The translations under genes were made by a program, and so were the position numbers. Shown one piece after another: positions 1 through 5,737 of a DNA stretch of 10,946 nt. Below the pieces are notes generated by a model that was not told the origin of the DNA, ran no database searches, and was given only the letters and a program-made list of their open reading frames with translations. Positions within the stretch are counted from its first letter, which is position 1; each line of letters opens with the position of its first letter. The stretch is from Desulfobacula sp. (lineage in GTDB: Bacteria; Desulfobacterota; Desulfobacteria; Desulfobacterales; Desulfobacteraceae): contig JAQICW010000116.1 in NCBI GenBank assembly GCA_027858355.1, forward strand, positions 1 through 10,946, read 5' to 3'.

Positions 1-317
1 CCCTTGGACCTGATGAACCAAAAGATCCGGATACCTGCACGCTTTTTTCTATATACAAGGCCTTTGCAAGTGAATCGGAAACCCTGGAGCTAACAGAGCG
101 TTACAGACGTGGAATTGCATGGGGAACTATGAAACAGGAGCTTTTCGAATATATTGATGAAATATTGAAAAACCCAAGAAAAACCTATGAAGAGCTTATA
201 AAAAATCCATCTGATATTGATGTAATACTTAAAAAAGGGGCATTAAAAGCAAGAGAATTTTCTGTCCCTTTTCTTGAAAAAATAAGAAAAACCATTGGAA
301 TTCAATCAATTGGTTAA
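1..317 (+). CDS. trpS: Tryptophan--tRNA ligase, C-terminal part (5' end outside window)
   Basis: This is the last ~104 codons of a class I aminoacyl-tRNA synthetase that charges tRNA(Trp) with tryptophan in the cytoplasm. The reading frame is open from base 3, with no start in the window. The visible part is the C-terminal helical domain. It has the TrpS-type run DPDTCTLFSIYKAF, then ERYRRGIAWG (a variant of the usual ERYRxGxxGYG), and a tail resembling KGALKAREF..PFLEKIRKTIG, the usual TrpS ending. The HIGH and KMSKS catalytic motifs lie upstream of the window and cannot be checked. The stop TAA (315-317) lies 12 bp inside the convergent rluB gene. The first ATG visible (129) is internal and is not a start. 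Identity rests on the C-terminal pattern only. Confidence 0.82.
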   Translation, partial: LGPDEPKDPDTCTLFSIYKAFASESETLELTERYRRGIAWGTMKQELFEYIDEILKNPRKTYEELIKNPSDIDVILKKGALKAREFSVPFLEKIRKTIGIQSIG

Positions 318-998
318 TTGTCTGATTTCTTTAAGGGTTAAATAGCGCCATTTTCCTTCTTCTAAATTTCCAAGGTTGATATTTGCTATCCTGACTCTTT
401 GCAATGTATCAACCTTGTTCCCGATTTCCCCCACCATTTTGCGGATCTGTCGGTTTTTTCCCTGTTTTAAAACAATATTGAACTTATTTTTTGAAAGACG
501 TTTTACTATTGCTTTTCTGGTTATGACGTCGTCAATCACAATGCCCTGTGCCATATCTTTTAAACCGGTTTCAGATATGGGATGAAGAGTCGTCACAATA
601 TACTCTTTTTCATGGTTAAAAGAAGGATGGGATAATTTATTGTGGAGATCTCCATCATTGGTCAACAGCAAAAGTCCCTTGGAATCTTTATCAAGTCGCC
701 CCACAGGATACACCCGCTCTTCAACGTTGATCAGATCAAGGACAATTTTAGAGTTCTGCCTGGAGCAGGATGAGACGTAATCCACGGGTTTGTTCAGGGC
801 AATATAGATGTTTGGCGATTCTGGTTTTAAAATAACTGGTTCATTATTAAAAAAAACCTTGTCCTTTTCTAAATCAATTTTTGTTCCAAGTTCTGTGACA
901 ATCTGATCGTTGACTTTTACCCGGCCGTCTAAAATATGCTCTTCTGCTTTTCTCCTGGAACAAATCCCTGCATGGGCCAGGTATTTTTGAAGCCGCAT
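306..998 (-). CDS. rluB: RsuA/RluB-family rRNA pseudouridine synthase
   Basis: The product isomerises a specific uridine in rRNA to pseudouridine; RluB acts on 23S rRNA, but the exact target cannot be read from the sequence. An N-terminal S4 RNA-binding domain (MRLQKYLAHAGICSRRKAEE, about residues 1-60) is followed by the catalytic domain. It contains the family motif GRLDKDSKGLLLLTNDG with catalytic Asp103, and the C-terminal GKNRQIRKM motif near residues 180-188. I chose the ATG at 998. It gives the normal start of the family, has an AGGT Shine-Dalgarno-like sequence about 7 nt upstream, and follows the argJ stop by one base. An in-frame ATG at 1019 would add seven residues and has no ribosome binding site. 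Length is 230 aa, normal for the family. The gene is the distal member of argJ-rluB, and its TGA overlaps the end of trpS by 12 bp. Confidence 0.88.
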   Translation of the reverse strand: MRLQKYLAHAGICSRRKAEEHILDGRVKVNDQIVTELGTKIDLEKDKVFFNNEPVILKPESPNIYIALNKPVDYVSSCSRQNSKIVLDLINVEERVYPVGRLDKDSKGLLLLTNDGDLHNKLSHPSFNHEKEYIVTTLHPISETGLKDMAQGIVIDDVITRKAIVKRLSKNKFNIVLKQGKNRQIRKMVGEIGNKVDTLQRVRIANINLGNLEEGKWRYLTLKEIRQLTN

Positions 999-999
999 G

Positions 1000-2166
1000 T
1001 TACGACCTGTATTCCGCATTTATTTTTACATAATCAACACTTAAGTCACAAAACAAAAAGCTGTCGGTCTCTTTTCCAAGATTCAGATCCAGTGTAATTA
1101 TTATTTCATTCTTTTTCATGATCTGGGCTGTCTTTCTTTCAGCTTCTGCCCCCATCCAAGTGCCTTTTAAAACCAAAGGCTGTTCATTAAAAAAAAGATC
1201 CATCTTTTCAGGAACAACCTGGGCACCTGACCGGCCGGCTGCCGCAGTGATTCTCCCCCAGTTGGGATCTTCTCCATAAATAGCTGTCTTAACCAGATTG
1301 GAATGGGCAATGGCTTCCGATGCTTTAAATGCATCCTCTTTTGTTTTAGCGCCCTTAACAATAATCTGTACAAATTTGGTGGCGCCCTCCCCGTCTTTGA
1401 CAACCATTTTAGCAAGTTGAAAACAAACCTCATCAAGAGCACTTTGAAATACTATTTTAGAATCTGTATCATTGATTTTAATCTCTGAACTACCGTTTGC
1501 AAGAGCCAAAAGAGTGTCATTTGTGCTGGTATCACCATCAATTGTAATCCGGTTAAAAGACTTTTCATTGGCAGCGCTTAAACACATTTTTAAATCCTGT
1601 GGTGAGATATCAACATCCGTGCAAATGAATGCCAGCATGGTGGCCATATCCGGTCGAATCATACCGGATCCTTTTGCAATCCCCATGATTGAAAATATGT
1701 TGTTCCCGATTTTCCCGGTTTGTTTTACAATTTTCCGATGGGTATCTGTTGTAAGAATGGCATTTGCAAAATCATCATGACCAGCTGAAAGATGTTTGAC
1801 AATTTCCGGAATTCCAGCCTCAAATTTATCCATGGGAAGATTCGCACCAATGACCCCTGTTGAAGAGACCAGAATAAGGTCTTCAACAATATTAAGACAA
1901 TTGCCAAGCAATTTTGAACATACAATGGCATCGTCAATTCCTTTCTCCCCAGTAAAACAATTGGCATTGCCACTGTTCACAAGAACAGCCTGGCAAAAGC
2001 CTTTTTTAATTTTTTCTTTTCCCAGAAGAACCGGTGCTGCCATCACCTTGTTTCTTGTAAATAAAGCAGCCGCAGCTGCCGGCTTTTCACAATATATAAG
2101 CCCCAGGTCTTTTCCACCATTTTTTTTAATTCCAGCACAAATGCCAGCAAATTTAAAGCCTTTCAT
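1000..2166 (-). CDS. argJ: Bifunctional ornithine acetyltransferase / N-acetylglutamate synthase
   Basis: ArgJ transfers the acetyl group from N-acetylornithine to glutamate, recycling acetate in the cyclic arginine pathway; many members also make N-acetylglutamate from acetyl-CoA. The precursor cleaves itself before a conserved Thr to give alpha and beta chains. Here that site is in RPDMATMLAF with nucleophile Thr176. Other family signatures are NSGNANC (64-70), the oxyanion-hole STG (102-104) and YGEDPNWGRI in the beta chain. At 388 aa it is close to the usual ~390-410. The ATG at 2166 has a strong AAGGAG-type site (TTAAGGAGTTGATTTA then ATG) and a near-consensus promoter 34-62 bp upstream. 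The stop TAA at 1000-1002 is separated from the preferred rluB ATG by a single base, so the two are probably cotranscribed. Whether the enzyme is mono- or bifunctional cannot be decided from sequence alone. Confidence 0.95.
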   Translation of the reverse strand: MKGFKFAGICAGIKKNGGKDLGLIYCEKPAAAAALFTRNKVMAAPVLLGKEKIKKGFCQAVLVNSGNANCFTGEKGIDDAIVCSKLLGNCLNIVEDLILVSSTGVIGANLPMDKFEAGIPEIVKHLSAGHDDFANAILTTDTHRKIVKQTGKIGNNIFSIMGIAKGSGMIRPDMATMLAFICTDVDISPQDLKMCLSAANEKSFNRITIDGDTSTNDTLLALANGSSEIKINDTDSKIVFQSALDEVCFQLAKMVVKDGEGATKFVQIIVKGAKTKEDAFKASEAIAHSNLVKTAIYGEDPNWGRITAAAGRSGAQVVPEKMDLFFNEQPLVLKGTWMGAEAERKTAQIMKKNEIIITLDLNLGKETDSFLFCDLSVDYVKINAEYRS

Positions 2167-2199
2167 TAAATCAACTCCTTAAAAATAATTTGAAAAAGC

Positions 2200-2228
2200 A
2201 TTATACGTTGCCCATTGATTTGTGTAAA
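2200..2228 (-). promoter_or_regulatory. Sigma70-type promoter for argJ-rluB
   Basis: Read on the minus strand: -35 box TTTACA (2228-2223), a 17-bp spacer, and a perfect -10 box TATAAT (2205-2200). The predicted start is near 2193, giving a leader of about 27 nt before the argJ ATG at 2166, with the AGGAG site inside it. No ARG-box-like palindrome is evident around the boxes. This is a pattern match and is untested. Confidence 0.7.
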
Positions 2229-2359
2229 TGGTTTAACTCAGCCAAAGCAGGACAGATGCTTTTTGCACCTTTGAGGAAATGTCGGTTAATAAAATCAGAT
2301 CATTGCTCAGAAAAGACCGCCATTCCAAGGGTTTAGGCAGGTTTTTAAAATAGGCTCTG

Positions 2360-2385
2360 CCTGTCCAACATATTTGTTGGACAGG
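2360..2385. terminator. Perfect 11-bp hairpin, possible terminator
   Basis: CCTGTCCAACA and TGTTGGACAGG form a perfect 11-bp stem around the 4-nt loop TATT. On the minus strand it lies 14 nt after the stop of the 43-residue ORF (2399), so it could end the NIF3-like/small-ORF transcript. The expected U-run is poor: CAGAGCCTATTTTA follows. On the plus strand it is followed by TCCTTTTCAG, also weak. It may equally be a dispersed palindromic repeat. Confidence 0.45.
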
Positions 2386-2398
2386 TCCTTTTCAGTCT

Positions 2399-2530
2399 TT
2401 AAAACAACAGACCCCGTTCCTTGCTCCGCCTTATGGAATCTAACTTTGACAGCATTTTCTGCACCCTTTCAAGAGGTGTTTTGCCTACCGTCAAATACTC
2501 TGGATTTTTTCCCATATCCAGGAGGATCAT
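2399..2530 (-). CDS. 43-residue small protein coupled to the NIF3-like gene
   Basis: This short ORF runs from an ATG at 2530-2528 to a TAA at 2401-2399. The start overlaps the stop of the NIF3-like gene in an ATGA arrangement, which favours translational coupling. The product begins MILLDMGKNPEYLTVGKTP and continues ERVQKMLSKLDSIRRSKERG before ending LLF. It is a charged, probably helical peptide with a basic C-terminal half and no signal or membrane segment. It ends 14 nt before a perfect hairpin. I do not recognise a family. The supports for a real gene are the overlap, protein-like composition and position in the transcript. The alternative is a chance open frame in a 3' UTR. Confidence 0.5.
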   Translation of the reverse strand: MILLDMGKNPEYLTVGKTPLERVQKMLSKLDSIRRSKERGLLF

Positions 2531-2856
2531 GTCTTTACAAAATCTTTGATTGTTTTAATCTCCCAAACACTATAAGCCGGTGTTTCATAGGGGTGAACTT
2601 CCACTAACTTACTTAGGACCGCATGTATGTATACATCCTGAATAATCATTTCAACCCTGAATTCGCGCACCTGTTCGATCTTGTTTTCATCTCCGATAAA
2701 AGGACTGCTGCCATGTAAAGGTCTGAATTGACCGACACCTTCAGTCACCCATGAACATGAATCATAATGACCTAATTTTCCAGCACCTTTTTCAAAAAGA
2801 GCTGTTTTAACTTTCTCAAGATGTGATTCAGGCACATAAAAACATAATTGATACAT
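2527..2856 (-). CDS. NIF3/YqfO-insert-like small protein (COG3323, PII-like fold)
   Basis: A 109-residue stand-alone version of the domain inserted in bacterial NIF3/YqfO proteins, which has a CutA/PII-like fold. The biochemical role is unknown in the family. Signatures in order are the N-terminal strand MYQLCFYVPESHLEKVK, GAGKLGHYDSCSW (24-36), GVGQFRPLHGSSPFIG (40-55) with the typical G-x-G-x-F-x-P pattern, and HPYETPAY (88-95), close to the HPYExPAY hallmark. Length matches the usual ~103-110. An AAAGGA site lies six bases upstream of the ATG. The TGA overlaps the ATG of the 43-residue ORF downstream. Family assignment is confident, but no specific function can be stated. Confidence 0.85.
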   Translation of the reverse strand: MYQLCFYVPESHLEKVKTALFEKGAGKLGHYDSCSWVTEGVGQFRPLHGSSPFIGDENKIEQVREFRVEMIIQDVYIHAVLSKLVEVHPYETPAYSVWEIKTIKDFVKT

Positions 2857-2879
2857 GTATAATCCTTTAAAATTTTAAC

Positions 2880-2894
2880 CGGATTGATAATCCG
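2880..2894. repeat. Short hairpin between two minus-strand genes
   Basis: CGGATT and AATCCG form a 6-bp stem with a 3-nt loop. It lies 85 bp past the stop of the 122-residue gene and 24 bp upstream of the NIF3-like ATG. On the minus strand it is followed by GGTTAAAATTTT, so it could act as a weak terminator or as a leader hairpin. The stem is short and chance is possible. Confidence 0.25.
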
Positions 2895-2978
2895 TGCTGT
2901 GCAAGGACAGTATTGTCAAATTGATCTATATTTCCGAAAATCATATAAATTTGAATAGTATCCAAACTATAACCTCAT

Positions 2979-3347
2979 TTACTCGTTAGCTTCCAGGTAT
3001 TCATTCATTTCGACCCATTCCGCGTTTATTTTTTTGCCGTCAAAAGACAAGCTTAAAATCACCCTATCATCATTATGATGCCATTCTTTAATGTGCTCAG
3101 AAAACATATTCCGTATATCCCCTATGTTTTTGCAATGCGTAGCCCTAAACACTTTTTTATTTTCGCCGCCACACAATGCCCTGGCCATATCCAACATTTC
3201 AAATTTGTATGGAATGTTGAATCTGTGTAACCAAGCATATTGGAAGTCATTTAATAACCCGGTAATTGCCAACTTTGGCAACCTCAGAAACAGACCTTCA
3301 GTGATTTCATCTAAAGCCACATTAGCTATTTTAGAAAGTGGTTCCAT
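2979..3347 (-). CDS. Hypothetical protein, 122 aa, no family recognised
   Basis: An intact open frame with an ATG at 3347 and a weak GGAA site seven bases upstream. I do not recognise a domain. The protein is soluble, with no signal peptide or transmembrane segment. It has an N-terminal amphipathic stretch (NVALDEITEGLFLRLPKLA), a His/Trp-rich middle (HIKEWHHNDD) and a C-terminal part that looks like a strand pair (RVILSLSFDGKKINAEW) ending acidic (NEYLEANE). It lies directly downstream of the broken DarT-like gene on the same strand but is separated from it by a terminator. It shows none of the macrodomain motifs of a DarG antitoxin. Being single, short and next to a broken toxin-like gene suggests accessory DNA. 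Composition looks coding and the frame has no breaks. Confidence 0.6.
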   Translation of the reverse strand: MEPLSKIANVALDEITEGLFLRLPKLAITGLLNDFQYAWLHRFNIPYKFEMLDMARALCGGENKKVFRATHCKNIGDIRNMFSEHIKEWHHNDDRVILSLSFDGKKINAEWVEMNEYLEANE

Positions 3348-3364
3348 ATTTATTTCCAGAATCT

Positions 3365-3398
3365 AAGAAAAGCTCACCGGCCGTAGGTCCGGTGGAGC
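3365..3398 (-). terminator. Rho-independent terminator after the DarT-like locus
   Basis: On the minus strand, GCTCCACCGG, the loop ACCTACGG, and CCGGTGAGC form a GC-rich stem (CACCGG/CCGGTG plus GCT/AGC, with one bulged base). TTTTCTT follows immediately (3371-3365). It lies 18 bp past the stop of the membrane-tail frame (3416) and 18 bp upstream of the 122-residue gene's ATG. It therefore closes the upstream locus rather than serving the downstream gene. Confidence 0.6.
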
Positions 3399-3415
3399 GA
3401 TTGGTAGCGATTACA

Positions 3416-3529
3416 TCAATTTAGTTGGAGACCGAAATAATGAAAAATAACATACAAAATAGCAGCAGCCAACACAGCACCCATAGCAGCAAGAAATGTA
3501 ATCCCTATTGGTTTATTATACCAATTATT
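3416..3529 (-). other. Frame-shifted transmembrane tail overlapping the DarT-like 3' end
   Basis: In a different frame from the end of the DarT-like gene, 37 open codons run from just after a TGA-TAA pair to a TGA at 3416-3418. They read NNWYNKPIGITFLAAMG and then AVLAAAILYVIFHYFGLQLN. That is a short polar start followed by one strong hydrophobic helix of about 22 residues. No good start codon precedes the helix; the only ATG sits inside it. This suggests a C-terminal anchor once joined to the preceding gene and now cut off by an indel near the A-run at 3528-3531, or the remains of a separate small membrane protein. A chance hydrophobic frame is possible because the strand is T-rich. Confidence 0.35.
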
Positions 3530-4027
3530 TTATCAAGTAGCACAATATTGGGTATTAATATTTCTGATTTTATAGCCGCTTGCCTTCGTTGCTGGATATC
3601 TGGATTTCTCCAGTCCATATATGTGAATAATACGTCAAAATCTCTCTCATTTTTTGCAACATTATCATCATATAGAGGCACGCCTGATTTGTTCGATACA
3701 TCCGTTGAATACTTTGTTCCTGGTGTCAAAATAATTGAGATATCAATCTGTAACCATATTGGCTCATTAATTCTCCCATCTTGCTTGGCTATGTATAACA
3801 TTGGATGATCGTCAGCAAATGCCAAATGTTATATATTTATCTAAGCCTTTATGTCGATCTGCATCATGACTCCATTGATTACCTCCAAATATTGATACGC
3901 CTATGTCTTCATTTGAGATTTTTTCAAGGGATAGCAGCCCACCATGCTTTATAATTGTATCAAGATTCGATTTGTCAGTAAAATGCCAAAGGTGTTTGAC
4001 CGAATATTGGCTGAATTTTGTGATCAT
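3505..4027 (-). pseudogene. DarT-like (DUF4433) ADP-ribosyltransferase, single-base frameshift
   Basis: DarT-family enzymes ADP-ribosylate thymidine in single-stranded DNA and act as toxins or phage-defence effectors. The start (ATG 4027) has a strong AAGGAG five bases upstream. The first frame gives HLWHFTDKSNLDTIIKHGG, containing the NAD-binding HFT motif, then FGGNQWSHDADRHKGLDKYI. It stops at 3812-3814. The next frame continues the same protein from FADDHPMLYIAK through DVSNKSGVPLY and DWRNPDIQQRRQ to KSEILIP, which carries the expected catalytic Glu. Removing one of the two C residues at 3822-3823 (plus strand) rejoins them as DKYITFAFADDHPM, aligning without gaps to the family pattern as I know it. 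The repaired product would be 173 aa, compact but with both active-site ends. No macrodomain DarG partner is adjacent. It could be a decayed gene or a sequencing error. Confidence 0.8.
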
Positions 4028-4055
4028 TTAGTCTCCTTCATGGGCTAACAAATAA

Positions 4056-4241
4056 TTGAACAGGTCTAAATATCATGAAAAATTGAATGATTTCTGTCCT
4101 CAAGTAACATCGTGGTTTAAATCAATAAATAGCAACTTTGAAAATGCCTGTAAAGAGATATCAAAAAATAGACTATATTGGATATTAGAGATTAATCAAA
4201 AAATTAATTTTCTGTTAACTTCAGTACACCAGCAAGCATAA
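4056..4241 (+). CDS. Uncertain 61-residue ORF, possibly a gene remnant
   Basis: An open frame from a TTG at 4056 (directly after an in-frame stop) to a TAA at 4239-4241, divergent from the DarT-like gene. The product is asparagine- and lysine-rich with several Trp (KYHEKLNDFCPQVTSWFKS, then ENACKEISKNRLYWILE). No family is recognised, there is no Shine-Dalgarno sequence and no ATG start. In DNA this AT-rich an open frame of 62 codons is only mildly unlikely by chance. It could be the C-terminal scrap of a longer gene lost when the patch was assembled. Confidence 0.2.
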   Translation: MNRSKYHEKLNDFCPQVTSWFKSINSNFENACKEISKNRLYWILEINQKINFLLTSVHQQA

Positions 4242-4275
4242 TACAGAGTTTGGGTCTGAGATGCTTTGCCCGGGA

Positions 4276-4448
4276 GGTTGGGTGTGGGTTGCAGGGAATC
4301 GTTGATTGCTATTCTGTACAGGTTCTTAATGCAGCGGAACGTTTAGAACGGCAAGTGTTTGAGCGAAGCGAGTTTTGCCGTTTAGTGCAGCGGAATTTAG
4401 AACCTGTAAGAATAGTTCAATCGGATGAGTCGCAATCCACAGCCAGCC
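4276..4448 (+). ncRNA. Long imperfect palindrome, candidate structured RNA or dispersed element
   Basis: A 173-nt region folds into one long interrupted hairpin. From outside in: 4276-4292 with 4432-4448 (17 positions; two G-U wobbles and one mismatch if read as plus-strand RNA); GATTG 4304-4308 with CAATC 4418-4422; CTATTCT/AGAATAG, a bulged G at 4316, then TACAGGTTCT (4317-4326) with AGAACCTGTA (4399-4408); and AACGGCAA (4347-4354) with TTGCCGTT (4375-4382). The apex contains GCGAAGC, known as an unusually stable mini-hairpin. Inside the arms is a direct repeat, GCAGCGGAACGTTTAGAAC (4331-4349) and GCAGCGGAATTTAGAAC (4387-4403). The two G-U pairs would be A-C mismatches on the other strand, so an RNA would read on the plus strand. 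It is GC-richer than the AT-rich DNA to its left. It could also be a MITE- or REP-like repeat. Confidence 0.45.
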
Positions 4449-4471
4449 GGATTCAATGGGGAACCATTCCA

Positions 4472-4521
4472 TTGACAATGAACATTCTTGTGTTGACATA
4501 AGGGCTTAAAAATAATAATTG
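4472..4521 (+). promoter_or_regulatory. Candidate promoter region for marR-truA
   Basis: Two perfect TTGACA boxes occur at 4472-4477 and 4493-4498. Seventeen bases after the second is TAATTG (4516-4521), inside an AT-rich stretch, so the -10 match is poor. The first box lies within an 11-bp palindrome, CATTGACAATG (4470-4480). The region is the right distance upstream of the marR start at 4555, but the exact promoter is not certain. Confidence 0.35.
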
Positions 4522-4523
4522 TA

Positions 4524-4537
4524 TATGCAACCGCATA
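4524..4537. promoter_or_regulatory. Candidate MarR operator palindrome
   Basis: TATGC-AACC-GCATA is an inverted repeat between the candidate promoter and the marR start, 17 bp upstream of its ATG. MarR regulators commonly repress their own promoters at such palindromes. The arms are only five bases long, and a T-run follows, so a small leader hairpin is the alternative. Confidence 0.25.
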
Positions 4538-4554
4538 CTTTTTTTGAGGTGAAA

Positions 4555-4992
4555 ATGGAAAATAATGAAAATTTTTTAGAAAGCTGTCTTTTTTTTAATA
4601 CCAATGCCCTGTCCAGGTGTTTGTTAAAACTTGCTGAAAAAGAATTTGGCCCCTTAAACCTCTCACCTGCCCATGCATCGTTATTGCTGATGGTTTACGA
4701 TACACCCGGGATCAGTCCAAAAGACTTAAGTTTTCGTCTTAACCTGACCCCTTCCACAATTACACGCTTTGTAGATGCTCTGGAAAAAAAAGGACTTGTA
4801 AATCGCAAGTCCAAAGGCAAGGCAGCATTTATCTCACCCACTGCAAAGGGTCTTGAATTAAAAAGTCCTGTTGCTCTTGCCTATAAAAATTTATATTTAA
4901 AGTATACAGAAATTCTAGGGCCTGATTCAGCCAATAAGTTATCCTTTAGCATTCTAAAAGCCAATAAAAAACTATCCCAATTTATTGTTTAG
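4555..4992 (+). CDS. MarR-family transcriptional regulator
   Basis: A 145-residue winged helix-turn-helix regulator, normally a DNA-binding dimer that is released by a small ligand or oxidant. The N-terminal helix MENNENFLESCLFFNTNAL leads to the DNA-binding core. The HTH spans about 53-82 (ISPKDLSFRLNL, then TPSTITRFVDALEKKGLV), and the wing is RKSKGKAAFISPTAKG (84-99). The C-terminal dimerisation helix is short and complete. I chose the ATG at 4555 because GAGGTG lies just upstream; an upstream in-frame TTG at 4519 would add 12 residues with no ribosome binding site. The stop (4990-4992) is one base before the truA ATG, so the two are almost certainly cotranscribed. Cys11 could be redox-active, but that is speculative. 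The ligand and regulon are unknown. Confidence 0.88.
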   Translation: MENNENFLESCLFFNTNALSRCLLKLAEKEFGPLNLSPAHASLLLMVYDTPGISPKDLSFRLNLTPSTITRFVDALEKKGLVNRKSKGKAAFISPTAKGLELKSPVALAYKNLYLKYTEILGPDSANKLSFSILKANKKLSQFIV

Positions 4993-4993
4993 A

Positions 4994-5737
4994 ATGAATA
5001 AAAACTTTAAAATTATCATTGAATATGATGGTACGAATTTTTTCGGTTGGCAAAAACAACCAGACACAAAAACCGTTCAAGGTGAAATTGAAAAAACTTT
5101 AAGCCTGATTCTGAACCAGGCGATCAAGATTACAGGATCCGGGCGAACCGATGCCGGTGTCCATGCCTTTGGCCAGGTGGCAAATTTTCATGCTGATACA
5201 GATATTCTGCCCAAAAAACTTAAAGCAGCCCTGAACAGCCTGATAAAAGACCCCATTGTAATAAGGGATTGCCATCTTGTAGAAGATAGCTTCCATGCCA
5301 GGTACAATACTGTTTCCAAAGAATACCACTATTTTATTTTGAACAGGCAGGATCCTTGTGCCATAGAAAGAATGTATCAATGGCATATTCGATCCGTTCT
5401 GGATATTGAGGCGATGACCCGGTGCTGCCATGTCATTACAGGAGTTTTTGATTTCAAGTCTTTTGAAAATACAGGAAGTCCGCGTTCTTCCACCATTCGA
5501 CAAGTCTTTTTTTCCAACATCAGTCAATTGGATCATCAGCGACTTGTATTTAAAATTTGTGCCAGCGGGTTTTTAAAGTATATGGTCAGAAACCTTATGG
5601 GAACGATTGTCCTTGCAGGGTTGAATAAAATTTCAATTGATGAATTTATACAAATCCTTAAAGTAAAAGACAGAAGTCTGGCCGGTCAAACAGCACCAGC
5701 CCATGGGCTGTTTTTAAAAAAAGTGAATTATTCCTGA
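4994..5737 (+). CDS. truA: tRNA pseudouridine(38-40) synthase
   Basis: TruA converts U38, U39 and U40 in the tRNA anticodon arm to pseudouridine. The N-terminal KIIIEYDGTNFFGWQKQP and the catalytic motif GRTDAGVHAFGQVANF, with nucleophile Asp53, are diagnostic. Later motifs are FHARYNTVSKEYHYFI, FKSFENTGSP (the usual F..F...G) and FLKYMVRNLMGTIVLAG. Length is 247 aa, typical. I prefer the ATG at 4994; an in-frame TTG at 4985 adds MFR and lies inside marR. There is no Shine-Dalgarno before the ATG, so translation probably depends on ribosomes finishing marR one base earlier. The stop TGA overlaps the convergent ClC gene by 10 bp. Confidence 0.95.
   Translation: MNKNFKIIIEYDGTNFFGWQKQPDTKTVQGEIEKTLSLILNQAIKITGSGRTDAGVHAFGQVANFHADTDILPKKLKAALNSLIKDPIVIRDCHLVEDSFHARYNTVSKEYHYFILNRQDPCAIERMYQWHIRSVLDIEAMTRCCHVITGVFDFKSFENTGSPRSSTIRQVFFSNISQLDHQRLVFKICASGFLKYMVRNLMGTIVLAGLNKISIDEFIQILKVKDRSLAGQTAPAHGLFLKKVNYS

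Noticed and set aside
1796..2182. 128-codon plus-strand open frame
   Set aside because: Antisense to the N-terminal half of argJ, which has all family motifs.
2374..2607. 77-codon plus-strand open frame
   Set aside because: It starts inside the hairpin and is antisense to the 43-residue ORF and the end of the NIF3-like gene. No ribosome site.
2979..3347. DarG-like antitoxin
   Set aside because: The 122-residue product has none of the glycine-rich macrodomain loops, so the position next to a DarT-like gene is the only argument.
3425..3808. 127-codon plus-strand open frame
   Set aside because: It is antisense to the second half of the DarT-like gene, which has recognisable motifs. The plus-strand product is low-complexity Ser/Asn/Ile.
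4040..4064. Half of an integron attC-like site (GCTAACAAATAATTGAACAGG)
   Set aside because: It resembles the left half of the aadA-type site, but no matching GTTRRRY core with complementary arm lies within a plausible distance on either side, and no integrase is seen.
4250..4501. 83-codon plus-strand open frame across the long palindrome
   Set aside because: It runs through both arms of the palindrome and its composition follows the repeat. The GC-rich element simply lacks stops. No ribosome site and no family pattern.
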